64,000 bases of DNA from Acholoe squamosa (Eukaryota; Annelida; Polychaeta; Phyllodocida; Polynoidae), in the NCBI GenBank assembly GCA_949317995.1, contig OX439036.1, forward strand, positions 29,210,354 through 29,274,353, read 5' to 3'. The translations under genes and the position numbers were made by a program. Positions 11,501 through 24,900 of the stretch are shown one piece after another. The notes beneath the pieces are model-generated. The model ran no database searches. It saw only the letters and a list, made by a program, of their open reading frames with translations, and had not been told where the DNA came from. Each line of letters starts with the position of its first letter. Positions within the stretch are counted from its first letter, which is position 1.

Positions 11501-14500
11501 ACCCGACCAATAAGAACCTGTGGTAAGCCTATTATTTCAGCTGCATAGCCTGGTAAATTAGGGCTCAGTGTACATGCAGCTAAATGGGCACTGAAGGACT
11601 GAATGGCGCTAATGACTGACTGAGGGCAGCATTGGGTTAACAAAGTCAAGCGTGAAATCACCAACTTTAGGCTGCCATATAAGCACCCCACTGCCACAGC
11701 CATAACTAAAATACATAGCACAACAATTGCTTCTCCATTGTAGCTTAATCCCTGAGTTTTATGTTCTAAGTATACTTGTATCCTCTGTCACTATGCATAC
11801 TGGTAGGGCTAATCACACACTATTAGGTGTCATACGAAACACGCAATTTGGTAAATTTCTATAGATGTATTTGTTTAACCCAATTTAACAATCAACTGCC
11901 TTCATGAGAGCAGCATCCTTTCCATTGAACCAGAGATATAGTAACATATGGTTATTGCGGTCAAAGTATTGTGTATTTTGTGCATTGATTGCAATTTACT
12001 ACCGTGTTTGCAAATAGGTTACTGCACACAGAATGTGATATTGAAGCGACAGTTTTCTCCAAATGGACACGTCGGGAACACATACACATATATGATGTGC
12101 CATCTCAACCAACTTAATAATAGAGGTTCACAATCTTATACCATGCCATCCGTATCTCAGTCCGATCTCAGTGTTACAACTCTGATTAAGGTAGGAGAGG
12201 ACCCTCCAAACTACTGGTATATCATAAGTCAATACTGACTCTCCAATATCACCAGTGTCGTCCCCTGACCATAACCCGGGCGGGTTGCCGGGGCGGGTTG
12301 CAGACCCTGGAGGCCCTGGACTGGCTGGTGATCGCTCACAGTACACGTCCCGACCACCCTCCTGGCCATGCTGACCCCTCATCCATCACCGCTGGTACGC
12401 TGGTCCGTGGGGGCGGGGTCCCTGTGACATTACTGACCACCGACGTATTGCCTCTATTACCCGGACCTCACTGGATCCCTACCCTTTTATTTAGACCTCA
12501 TATAGGCCACTAACCATTCCTCATGGACCTCGCCTATACCCTATACCCAATACCTCTGCCCCTGCTACCACACGGTACAAGTCTCTGCTTATAACTATAG
12601 TTTAGAACATGAAACCGCAATATCGACATGCACCGGTAGTCTTCTTGGTTCTCATTATTTTAGCAATCAGATCAGTACACCTGGTCCGATATCGTTATCA
12701 GCTCTGTCCTACGTACACATCCCTAGCTCGTTCAGCCTTTTGATAGCCTCAAGGCAGGCGACAGCAAGGACGCCGTGAGTAGTATATGAAATGGCGGTCT
12801 ATGTATGGCACCGTATGAGGTAACAAAATATTGTTTGCAGCGGGGTTTGCAGCCTTCCTTCAAAAATCTTTAATCTCCTGGTGTCTTTTCACGTGGGCCC
12901 TATGTCAGTATCTATTCTTATGTTATGGAAATACATGCGCTATCTGGCTCTCCCAAGGTTAACGTGGTGTAATGGTATATGGTGAGCGTGTATTAATAGG
13001 CGTCCTTGTTGGTGCCCTAAGGCGTCTACTAAGTAGTTCCAATACCACCCCAACCCCCTCCCACACACACACATGAAGTTCTACCAGCCGATAATCAGCG
13101 GACCAGACCAGAGACGTGAGGTGCCATACCCGCCCCACCTTTGATGCACTAATGACGACCAGGTCTGTTTGAAACTGCTTAACAACCCGCCCCCGGGGAC
13201 TGTCCCAGTCCAACCCGATATCTTGGGTATCTATATTTCTGCCTCTAAATCTCATGCTCAGGAGGCTTCTCCATGCCCCCCCCCCCTCTCCCGTCTCAAG
13301 AGCAATGCCAAATCAGCATTTATAGATACTTGGTGTGTTTAAGACGGTATTAAAATATAACTGTTTGGCAGAGACCACACATGGTCACTTGACAGCACAA
13401 CTGACAGCGGTATACTGCGGGGTATGTCCCTCTAACTTAAAGTTTCTTCTAAGTCAAATATAGAGAACATGCCGTTTCACTAGATACAAGTACTGGTTGA
13501 TATTCGTATATACCTGGGACGAAAAGGGAAGGGGGGGGGGTATCCGAACTCCCTTATACTAAGCCTACACTGTTGCACCCATCAACTTTACTATCACAAA
13601 CTCCACCTGCTACCCATCCAACATCCATCTGTACAAACTCCATTTCAGCTAACCTATGATCTGCGGTCAGGTTATTACCTCCAGGCAAACAGGGATTACT
13701 AATTTTACTAATTCAATGCCGATGGTCCGCTTGTGTGTGTATTTTTGAGGCGTGAGCTCAGTGGAATTAAGGGGAAATGGGGTTGGTATAATAATTGGAC
13801 TTTGGTCAGCGGTCCGTGGACGGAAAGGGTGCATGACCCATCACTTCTAAGGTCGTGATGATTATGGTAATACTACAGGTATAGTTGTATACCGGTTGGT
13901 TTAAAAGAGTTGAATCTTGATATATCTGTGATATAAAGACAACTGGCCACGAACAACGACAGATGGTACAAACCTAACTTATGATGTATGCTTTTACGAT
14001 GTTGATCAATTTTCGATAGTAGAACTGGTTGATATTCACTGCTTGCGTATACAAATCAATATCATATATATGGACTCGGGAGGTTATTTCAAACTGGACA
14101 CCATAGGTCGTGAAATGAGTGTAGTAGTCTTTCATAAGATTGGCCTGCATTAATCTAGGAACTATAGTCCGACTGCTCTACCAAAACCCTATGTGATGAC
14201 ACTCAGTCACACAAGCCCCAATCTAGCTGATTTGAAATGGGCTCCTGATCATTCCCCGCCATTAGTGTATATCATCTTCCTGGATATTCCTCTATACTAT
14301 ACCAATACATGTACCATTAACACGTGGTTGTTGACTATGCACACATGCTATCCCTACTACAATATATAGGGAATAATGGTAATATTAAATGTTAGATTTA
14401 TTATTGTATAGTTAAAAACCTGTGAGTATAGGCAGGGAGTCAGCCACCCCTGATGATAGGCGCGGTGTGCTCAGACACTCAGCCATGTGTGTGCTAATTA

Positions 14501-16485
14501 GTAAGGTGATACTTGTGGGATAACGAGTCAGGTCTATGCAGTATCCTCCGCCCTCTTACCCCAACAAGCACACATCTCTTCATCCGCCATGCTCTCCACG
14601 TCCTTTGGGTACATTCAGCCGCTCCGTCAAGCAGACCCAGTGCCTTTGGGGATTACGTAATGCCCCCTGGGCCTAGGCTAGCTGAAGGGTATTATATCAA
14701 CGTTTATTGATATTCCTCCATTGGTCACAAACCCCCTACCCAGCAGCCGCCGCAGCTTACACCAATATTTGACGAGCAACTCACTGCCAGTCGACAAACA
14801 CCTAATGACAGGGACAAGACAGGTCTGGCCTTTATAGGGATACAGCTACCCCATCTTCCTGTCATGGCCCATCACCTATGAATGCCATATAGATATCACC
14901 ACTGTCGTATTAACATTATATTATCCACCCAGCATATTCAAGTGAATATACACCCGTACACTGGTATATTTGGGGAGTACATCTGAAACTGATAAAGGGA
15001 GTGGGGGTAACATCATCCAGCTGCCACTGCAGTAGTGTGAGCAATGTAATCAATATTGAAGTTTCCTAATTGTATACTGAAATTTTCCATACTCACGCAG
15101 ACATCTACTTATTGACCATATAACATATGGGTGTGCTGAGAGATCCAATCACAATGTATACATACCTGCAAAATGTCAGAGAAAAGACAGCGTAAGTGAA
15201 TGTAGATTTATAAATGTAAACATATTATATTCACGAATATTACTTTTAATGTACATATACTTTCCACTTAAACCTACTAAAATATGCTGTGTTAGGGCGT
15301 CATTCATCAAAAATTCCATTTATACACATACAAAGACGACTTTATGTTGGTTGCTAATGGAATGGTCCACAGCAAGTTAGAGGATTTCAGGTACCTACAA
15401 TTCTAAAGCTTGTGAACAATGATGTGTGTTTTGTTGTGAAAATGAGATGCTGCTCAAGATCAGAGGACCTATGTAGATGGCCTCTTGTGACTCTTCATTG
15501 ATTTACGTTTTGGTAACACAATTCATCCTCCTCAGCGTGGAATACTTTCAGACTTGCGACTACTTTAATCAAATGAAATGAGAGTTAGAGATGTGTGCTT
15601 TCTCGCAGTTAAATGGGTCTCCTAACACGGGCTGACAGTTAATGAGGTATAGTGTATAAGTCAGTGCCCAGTCTCACCTGAAGGTTTTTTTATCACCTGG
15701 GTCACCTGGGCACTGTGTGGACCTTCTGTCCTCCCCCCCCACCCCCCCCCCCCCCACCGTGACCCCCCAGTGGGCAGGAGAAAGATGACCAACTCACACG
15801 ACGGTCCTAAGGAAGGCCCTGCCAATTACAACTACTGATTGTGTCCACAAAAGGGCCTCCCCCGAAAATAAACGGAAAATGCTGGCTGTTGGACTGTTGG
15901 TAGGAGGTGGTGTGCGACCAGCGGGCGGTCAGCCTGAGGCACGCCAGGACGATGTACTTCGAAGATAGACCAAGGGGAAAGAGATGGAGGCAAACAAAAA
16001 GTACCACTGCTTTTCACGTCACCTTAGGGACTTTTTAATTTCATTTCAGACCCAGAGATTACAGAGTCGTGGTGGTAGCCTGGGACTCTCAGTAACTGAG
16101 TAGGTACACAAGGTCCCCCGTGAATTTCAATAGCTTTCAGTAGACTTAACTGAGGACCAAGCGTTTTACATTGCAAACTCTCAAGGAAGGTGACATCGAA
16201 TTACGTAAGACCTAGGTCCAAGACATGGTACACAAAACAACCACAAAAATGTCCTGTATGTGTCCACTCGACGTCCCTATTCACCTCCATTTGCACCTCA
16301 CAAGATACAGTAGTCGTCTTAAATCGCCATCAAAGGGACTATTTCTGCACACATCAAAGCTTGCGATATTTCCTATTTCTCTGGACACGTCAACTCCGCC
16401 AAAGTTGTATGTATGAATACCGAAGCATGAATATAAGATGGCAAGGAGCTTGGGGACTGAGACCAGTGTATGTAAGATGCTGTGG
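8541..16485. other. Host DNA, no gene recognised
   Basis: AT-rich stretches alternate with GC-rich islets. A poly-G run lies near 11092-11104 and a poly-C run near 15734-15757. A few short frames end at donor-like GTGAGG or GTACGC sites, for example about 11405-11721 on the minus strand and 12301-12392 on the plus strand. No protein family could be named, so they are not called genes. Confidence 0.35.
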
Positions 16486-16775
16486 CTATAGATGTAATAC
16501 AAAAAAAATCATGTCACCGTAATCCATGAAGTGTATTGATGGCCAGATCTGCTGTATAACTGTATAACTTGATACAAGTGCTGGTACCTTTGTTTTGGTT
16601 ACTAGCTGAAGAAGCTGGGATAAGCAGTATAAGCAAGCATGCATACAGGAACACAGGGCTTGTAAGAAGTATTGCCATACATTTATGGAATCATACGTGA
16701 TGAAGAACATATACCGATATGCTGCAAATGTTACTGGAGGGGGACAAAGGTTAATGTTTGAAATAGATATCCTGC

Positions 16776-16810
16776 CTGAAGAAGAGCAATAAAATTGCTC
16801 GAAACGTTGC
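16776..16810 (+). ncRNA. Hammerhead-ribozyme-like core, possible Penelope-like element remnant
   Basis: CTGAAGA (16776-16782) fits the hammerhead CUGANGA box. It is followed by a perfect 7-bp stem II (gagcaat with attgctc, loop aaa) and then GAAAC (16801-16805). Hammerhead motifs of this kind are known from Penelope-like retroelements. I could not find convincing stems I and III or the cleavage triplet, so this may be a decayed or half motif. No reverse transcriptase frame survives nearby. Confidence 0.4.
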
Positions 16811-18005
16811 ATAGATATAAAAAAGTTCCCCCCTTATCTCGATGTCAATTACCCCAATAAAAGAAAAATCAACTTAATTCAACTTGTCTGGTTTTGTGTG
16901 GATATTTGGTTTATTTTTTAAATTGAAATAGAAGATGACAAAACCAACAACTTTGAGATTTGCTGATGGGCACATACAAGACACGTCATTCGTGAATAAT
17001 TGTGTATTAACTATTTGGCATGTCAGATCTTCGATATAGACCCCAGTCCCTTCTCCAACCTGCTTGCTCTATTAACCTTGGGGGAGGGCCTGGGTATGCA
17101 CACCTATCATTCCCATCGATGCCATTATGGATCGAAAATGTGAGGGTGGGGGGTAATTTGGGCCCCAAACGTGTCAGGTGGACGTGGGGAGGGGTGATGT
17201 GCTTCGTGGACATAAAGTATAGGCAGACTAAGTCATGCCACCTTGACAGTCTAATTTGCCCTCCACAACGTACGCCGGCCACCTGTCGCCGCCAGAGGGA
17301 CACTTGGGACGCTAGAGGGTGACGGTAGTGGTGTCAGATATTAGAGTATATCGTCCTCTTGCGTTGTAAACCGACTGAAATGCTAACAGGAAACACTATA
17401 AAAGGGTAAATAATAATATGTGGAGCAACAAATGAAAATGGGCCCAATATAAATGGGAAGTCACACATGCTTACTTCAACTAAAGGTGGAATGACAAGAC
17501 AAAAGCTCCGTAGATATCATCATGGCCAGCGAGTGCATTGAAACAAAAAAAGTAATGCCTTGAGACAGTAAACAGCCTTTAAGAGACTGGTTTCCCTATT
17601 ATTGCTATATGGGGTCAGGAGCCTGAGATCAGACTGTCTCAGTGGTCGGTCCTGGACCCGCCTGGGGACATTTTCTCCTGGTGGTTGGGTCATTAAAGGA
17701 AGACAACTGAAGGAGTCGTTTTATACTTAACAGCATTGCCCTATACTTATAGTGAGTGCTGACCCATATTATAATATGTAAAGTACATATAATAGGATGG
17801 TTAGATAGGACGTGTACTCACCTTGGCAAGTTAGGGCGTAAAATTATAATTCTAGCCAGAATATGTAAACTTGGCCTTGTCTGTATATCAACGCCCTAGA
17901 ACATCTTTCATTTTTTTATCATGCTAATCTCTGGATGCGATATAGTAAGATGAAGTAAGATACCACTGCACAGAAGTAATAAACAACTGTAGATACTAGA
18001 TATAG

Positions 18006-18958
18006 GAGTCAGGTCGCCAGAAAGCAGTAGATCTTGTGTTTTGGGGTCATTTTGGACTCTTGTGGCTCTAGAGAAAGAAGTTGTGAATCAATCTTGCTTT
18101 TATATAGACTCATTTGATAGAGGACACTTAGGGCTATCAGAAAGGTGTAAATTTGTGGTGATCCATCAAAAACTCATAGACAAATAGCCTGGGGAAGTGA
18201 AAAAAAAAAATGTCAAATTTGTCCTTTTTTGACTTTTTGTATCTTTTACAAGTATCATGTATTGAATAAAGAACATCTAGGGCATCCCAAAGTTATTTTT
18301 TTGTATTGTAAATGATCATATGTTTTTTTTCCCCATGAGGTTTGGACATATTACTGATTGAGAATTTTTCATCATGTGTCTTTGAAAATAGAAATCTGTA
18401 ATTTGTAACGTCCGGTACCTAAATCTAAATCAGTTATAAAACATGGAAAAGATGAAGCTTCAAAGCCTTAGTCATTACCCATATGAAGGGCTCTATTATC
18501 CCCTACTTTGGTGAAAAAATTGTGTGTCTATCAGCATTTGTCTCCATGTGAGAGCAGCTTATGTGAAATAATTCTGATAAAAGTACTGGACGTTACATAA
18601 CGTGCGGTATTTTTATCATCATGTAAGAGGCAGTCTACTATGCATGCATAACTCAAATTTTGTTCCATTTTGTAATTGAAGTCAATAATAGACATATTGA
18701 CCTTGTTATTTCATGTGTTTGTTATGCATAATGGGACATTCCCATATTCTGAGAGTAACTTCAATTACCTCCATATTTCATCATTTTGGTACCGGACGTT
18801 ACATGACACAAAATAAGGCCTAAGTCGGTATTTTTTGGTTTTCTGAGCTGAGGGGATGTCCCTTCATAAATTTGTTAAGGTTATATAAAGTAATTAGAAA
18901 AATAATTTTTCAGGCCCTTCAAGGGCAAAATCTTACACTTTCTGACGACCTGACCCAT
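18006..18958. mobile_element. Non-autonomous DNA transposon with terminal inverted repeats, about 953 bp
   Basis: The left end reads gagtcaggtcgccagaaag and the right end, complemented, reads gggtcaggtcgtcagaaag. The flanks share TATAG (18001-18005 and 18959-18963), a possible 5-bp target duplication. Inside, a 15-bp motif gtaacgtccggtacc (18405-18419) recurs inverted at 18788-18802, with a partial copy near 18583-18597. These could be subterminal transposase sites. No transposase frame is present. Confidence 0.6.
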
Positions 18959-21900
18959 TATAGATGTAGACTATGTCACTGCATGTACGTGGGAAATGAA
19001 AGATGTGTGTACTTTGCTGAATGAAATGTGTCTATCTTAGCTAATAATGATCCAGAAAGCTAATTGAGTGTTACCGTCTTTGGAGGCTTCATCCCAATCC
19101 CCAATCGTCATTACAATTGTGGGGGAGGGGGGATGCTCCTGAAATCCTTTGGGCATTATGCAAGACACGTGGGCCCGCCTATCTAAGCCCTAGCTATTCA
19201 ATAAGATGGGAATTGTTTGGCCCATGCTTTGCCCCCACGAGGGATCACCTGTACCCAGCCAGTCATTAATCTACGTATAGGTACTGGCTATACCGAGGTA
19301 TATGACTTTACAGGTACGAATCCATCGAGCTTCTACAGGCACGAGTCCATCGTGTTTCTGTATACTATTTACAAAGTACTCAGTGCCATATGAACGCAGA
19401 AATGTGGGGTGGAGGGCAAGGAAAGAGTCTGCATTAATTCCGATCTGTGCAGATATTGATAGGGACGAACTGACACCTGGTTAGCCCACAGATAAAGCTG
19501 GGCAGGAATGTCCTTAATCTCTCCTACAAAACATGTTTGGTTTAAAGGGTCAGGCCTCTCTGACTCTCCCTAAACTGACCAATGAGCCGCACATCCTTGG
19601 CTAGCCGCATGCTTGACCCCTGGTCAGTAATGGAGAGATAGGTAAAGGTGGTGATGGGCAGAGAGGGGAGCAGTGGGCGGAGGCACGTCTTGAGTGACCA
19701 CCACACCCCTGAACTGACCCTCTCTATTTGGTCAGTCTCACCTGCCTCCACTCTACTCCTCTCACACGGTCAATACTGACTGTGGAGGATTTTAGCAGCA
19801 AACATTCACCACCCTGGGGGTCTTTGGCCCTTGTGCTCCACGCCCTCCAGGGAAGTGGGTAAAAACTTTCCACGGGCACTCACTGCACCTAGAATCCACA
19901 CCCTCTCCTCAAACCCACCCTCACTACTTCTGTTCAACCACATGGGGACATTTATAGAACGGGGTATACCTGTTGCCACCCCGAACATGCAAATAGCCTG
20001 TCATTATTGTTTTTTCCCTTCGGATGTAAGTTTGGGATAGGGTATGGTGGGACAGGTACAGACACGGTATAGCTGTTAGGTTTTTTATCTGTCCTAGTTG
20101 TATGGTCTTTGTTTAGTTTTGTACTACAATCGTGAGGATTTGCCTTCATTTAATTTTTCTATTCAAAGTAGGGCAGTAGTTCTAGTATAACTTCTTTAAA
20201 TATAACTTTGGGTGCATCAGTAAAAATTAAAGTGATAAAGAACATACGGTACATATACATGTAGAAAGTTTTAAGTGTGTGACCTGTACCATTGGTCTAC
20301 CTGAACCATACATAAATGTTGCACATTTATCAAGAGGCACTTGCACCAACCGCCCTCCACCCATCCCCGAGCCTCTGTACCCAAACTCCCACACCCACAC
20401 AAACTGACGAGGACAGCTTGGTGTATTTTTTAATGAACCTACAATCATGTGAACCACTTCCTATAGAGGTCTGTGACATAAATCACCAAGTGTGCAAGTC
20501 TGAGTTCCGGATCACCCGCAGGGAAGTGGCTGTGATTCATGGGGCTCGAGGTGTCTCTGTAGGACGCCTGGGAATCTCTGCCCAACACCAGATCTCAATG
20601 TGTAAACGAGAAAGTGCCCATTTCAAAGAGGTATGGGGAGGAATGTGGGCAGCATTAACGATTACGTATATACAGCCTCCCACCTGACATCCTTTCTTAT
20701 GAGCAAATTATCACCTTTTTCTTAAGTAAGTTTTTTTTTTACCTTGATAGTCAAAGGCGTTTACGGATAGGAAAGGAGACTATAGATCTACAAAATGCAA
20801 GATATTTTCTAAATTGTTTTTTGAAGGGACGATTCTAGTGGTACTTTTTAATGTTGCAAAACAAGCATACCATGCAATGAACCCTATCAGCATCTTAACA
20901 ATTTTATTGTGATGGCATATTCCATATTGTAATAGCTATTACATCAATACTATAGAGAGAGTTTTGGGGTATGTACCTTTGGGCAAACCGTTGGCCCAAC
21001 ACCTGCCCTCATTTCACTTCAAATACATATACATCACGCTAAATTGACTGCATTGCCAGCTGCTGTTATTAGCTAATGAGCCGCCTGTATACAAAATGTA
21101 CTATACACGTTATACGCTGGAACCTGTCAATGCCTTGGAGAGATGGGATTGCTTAGGCAATTTCCCACATTTGCTGAACCATGTTTTTTTTGTGTGTTTT
21201 ATTGTTGTTGTTGCTTTTGAAGACCCCCTTAATTTTTTTACATCGTTCTATTTCCCTAGATGAATGTGTTATATCCTATGTCAACGATTATCAGTGATCC
21301 CCCAAAATGTGCCTACCCCAGCAGTGTAGCTACTGACGCCATTTGTGAAGGTCTCCTTTGAAGTGTAACAAAAAACATATCACTCGTACCTCCAAAACTA
21401 TGCTCACAAGGTAAGGCTACTAGGGCGAAGATAATACAATTATCGACCAACTACCTCTAGACGGGGTAGCTTCAGTCTGATGGGGGTGTTGGGGGTGGGA
21501 GGAGCAGACGCATACCTGTATAAATGCTTAGGTAGGTGTAGAACCATTCTCTGTGTAAGCGACATCTGCAAGAAACACATAGGCTGACCATCCAACCACT
21601 ATCTGTGTAAAATAAGCAGTCTCTGTAGTACCGGGGGTACCTATTCATCCACTATCTGCTGAAGTTAATGTTATCTGCAAAAAGAAATCAAACTTCTCCA
21701 ATAATCGGTCAAGGCACATACCTTAACGTGATGTCAATATACTTAGCTTATATGTGGCAATCTGATGTGTCTTTGATACAGATATCTTTTAAACCCACTC
21801 GATGGGAGACAGATAACGTTGCTTTTTACAAAGATAGTGAGTGTTTGAATGGTCAACCTCTGATTGCAGTACTACAGACACAGGTTCTTAACACAGATAG

Positions 21901-24900
21901 AGGTTGTACAACAGGTTCGTATACCTTCCCGGTGCGCCACATTTTACCTGTATAGCTTACATCTAACACACTTCAAAGCTATAGAGGCTCTGAGCAAACA
22001 TGTATACAGGAATGAAAGACTTGTTTTAGATGGTCAGATAAGACATCAAAGATCAATATGGACATCCCTGTTATACACTGAGCACTTGTACACTAACTGA
22101 GAAGTGATACTCACCAGGATTATTACCCTCAGTGACTTCACTATTTTGCTGTATCTTCTAATGGTTATATCCACTGCTAACATCAATTTGTTATCAAAAA
22201 AGATCAATTGTAACAGTGAGTGCATTAGACAGTCAGATGCTCCATCGGCATGAGTTGAACATTTCGGTATGTTCACTTAGAATGATATTGCATTCTATGC
22301 CCATTTGAGGTCAGTGGAATTAACCACCAATGAATGTCATTATGTTTGTGGTATTATACCCTTATAGGTCGGCTTGTCAGTGTCATGAATTAGCCCACTT
22401 GTGTGGTCAGAGCGATGTCATTTTAAAGAAAGGGGATCTCTCTAACACCTGTGCCTTCCCTTACCAGCCTGTTGGCCTATTTCTTTTTACCCCTGACACC
22501 TACATCCTATATTTACTATAATGCTAGATACTGCTAAGCCCGCTTCTATGTGTGGGCGGATGAACGTATGTAATTTTTAAACAGGTTATCAGTCATGGGA
22601 AAATGTAAATGCAATTACATATAGTCAACAATTCCTGGTACACACAGATATAGATGTGCCACTGACTCAATTGACGCCACTAATCTGCATTGATATATTC
22701 TTTTGTAGATCCCATTTGCTCATTATGACATTGATCTTATAATCCAATAAACCCTTCCTTCCATGCGATCTTACCAGTAGCCCCGACCTGCACCCTATAC
22801 CACCATACCCCCCCCCCTCCACCCTTGTCCTCCCCGTCCAACCCAACCCCATCTGGACCCTCATCTAGATCCTCCTTCCTGATCCTCCTGTACCACTCAT
22901 CATCCGTCTGTTGCTGATCCCAACCCACCTGACTTTCTCAGCACCCGGTGACCCCTGTCACACCCACCACACCTCTAAATGGCCCATCAGTGGGTCTATT
23001 CCCCTCTCCTAATCGGCTAAACACTACCCCCAACCAGCACACCTGTACTGATGGTTTTGTGAATTAAGGCATGCTCAGATCAACCAACATGTACTGGCGT
23101 ACATGCCTCCGCCCTCGTCCAGGTTCTAAAATATTTAGACCCAATTGTAACACTTGTGATGCTACCTTTAGTGGTGCTGAGTTTATGTAAATTATGAATG
23201 AGAGTAAATGTACATTACAATGGAAAATGATAAGCTATTTATATGGCTAAAATGCATTCAAAATCTCCCACGATGTGAAAATCTTTTGATGTGCTGTTGG
23301 AAGTAAATACCTAATGTGGTCTTCTGTCAATACACACATATGTGATTCTCCAAACTGATGGGGTTTAAACACGGGCAACGTCAATTTGAAACCTTTCTAT
23401 TAAAGCCCTGAATGAAAGAACGTACCGATTCACCTCCGAGCACTCCCATGACTAAGGACCATAAACGTAGTTTAACTTCATTAATGATTTATAAGATCTA
23501 TCAATGTCTTGAAAGCCACCTACAGTAACACCTGTGTGAAGACAATATACTCAAATTATGTCTGCCTCCGATCAACACGTGGTACATCTCCCCACATAGT
23601 TACCCCGGAATATTTTAGCCTTTATCCATGGTTTTCAATACCATATACCCTGATGTAATGGGTTCCCTTATATATCTTTTATGGATATTTTACATGCTGG
23701 ACATTCCCTAGCATGTACCTGCAAACCTTGTAGTCCATTCATCTTTAATACTACCTAGACTATGATTAGCGTTTCGTGGGAGGTCTGTACACTATATTGA
23801 GAATCGTTTTATGCCTTTGATTCTCCTCCCTTTTCCTTTTTATATCTCATTTGGGTATTGCTTTTTGATGATCAGTTACCATCTTTCCTTTTTTTATTCT
23901 TCCAAAATGATGTTTTTAAAAGAAAACAAATATTCTATTCTTGATATAAAATTCTTTGGGTCCCGTTCATGTTAAGAGACGTCTTGTGTGCGGTCTAAAA
24001 ACATAAATACTGCATGAACGTTGTTATAAGCACTTTTCTTCTTTCTTTCCTTTTTTTTTTTTTTTGACATATATACGTACCCGATTCGAACAGAGGCGCT
24101 CGGATTGATCTTTCAATGGTCGTACACCTTCAGATTACAATGGCCATCATAAGACAGGAGCAATGTCAATCTACTCTGAAAAGGTGTATAGTACTAAACT
24201 GAAAAGGGGAGGGGCGGGGTGGGGTGAAGTGGAGTGCGAAGGTAGCAGTTGAGTGGTAGGAGTGACAGCATGACAGGAGGTCCACCAGCGAGCAGTCGTC
24301 CTTCCGGATCCGGCGCCGGTAGTGGCCTTTGGTCTGTCGTTCGGATCCAGATCAAACACTCACCTGCCACCCCGGATCCAGCCCCATCCCCTGTATAACC
24401 CTGCCCCACCGCCCTCATCCACCCCCTACTATTAAGGGGTAAGTGGGTATATCGGCACGAGCCTTGATACTATGGTTATCCTACTGTGTCGAGCTCTATG
24501 TTTTATTTCTCAGCAGGGGGTCTGTGGCGGATACAAGTTTTGTGAGAGGATATTGGCCGTACCAGATAGGACTATATATGCTGTAAATATGTGGTACAAG
24601 ACTATAGATCTACCTTACTATGTACTTTACATTAACATTCAGGGACTGCAAACAATCATACACATTATCTATCTATATATCCATATCCATGTCACCGGTA
24701 ATTCTTTCCAAGTATCATGGAATAACGTTTGTTATTTATCACAAAGTGTGAGATATCCCTTCCCGGTTATTACTGCTCCAAACCAGATTGGTATCCATGT
24801 GAATTATCCCAGTCCACATAATTCTATCTCATATATCTGACATGGTATATTCTAATATCTGCAGGAGATCTGCCAAACTATGTCTTTTTGACATGCAGGA

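Noticed and set aside
20473-20630. Possible exon between ctatag and aaagag-GTATGG
   Set aside because: The acceptor lacks a pyrimidine tract and the product matches nothing I know.
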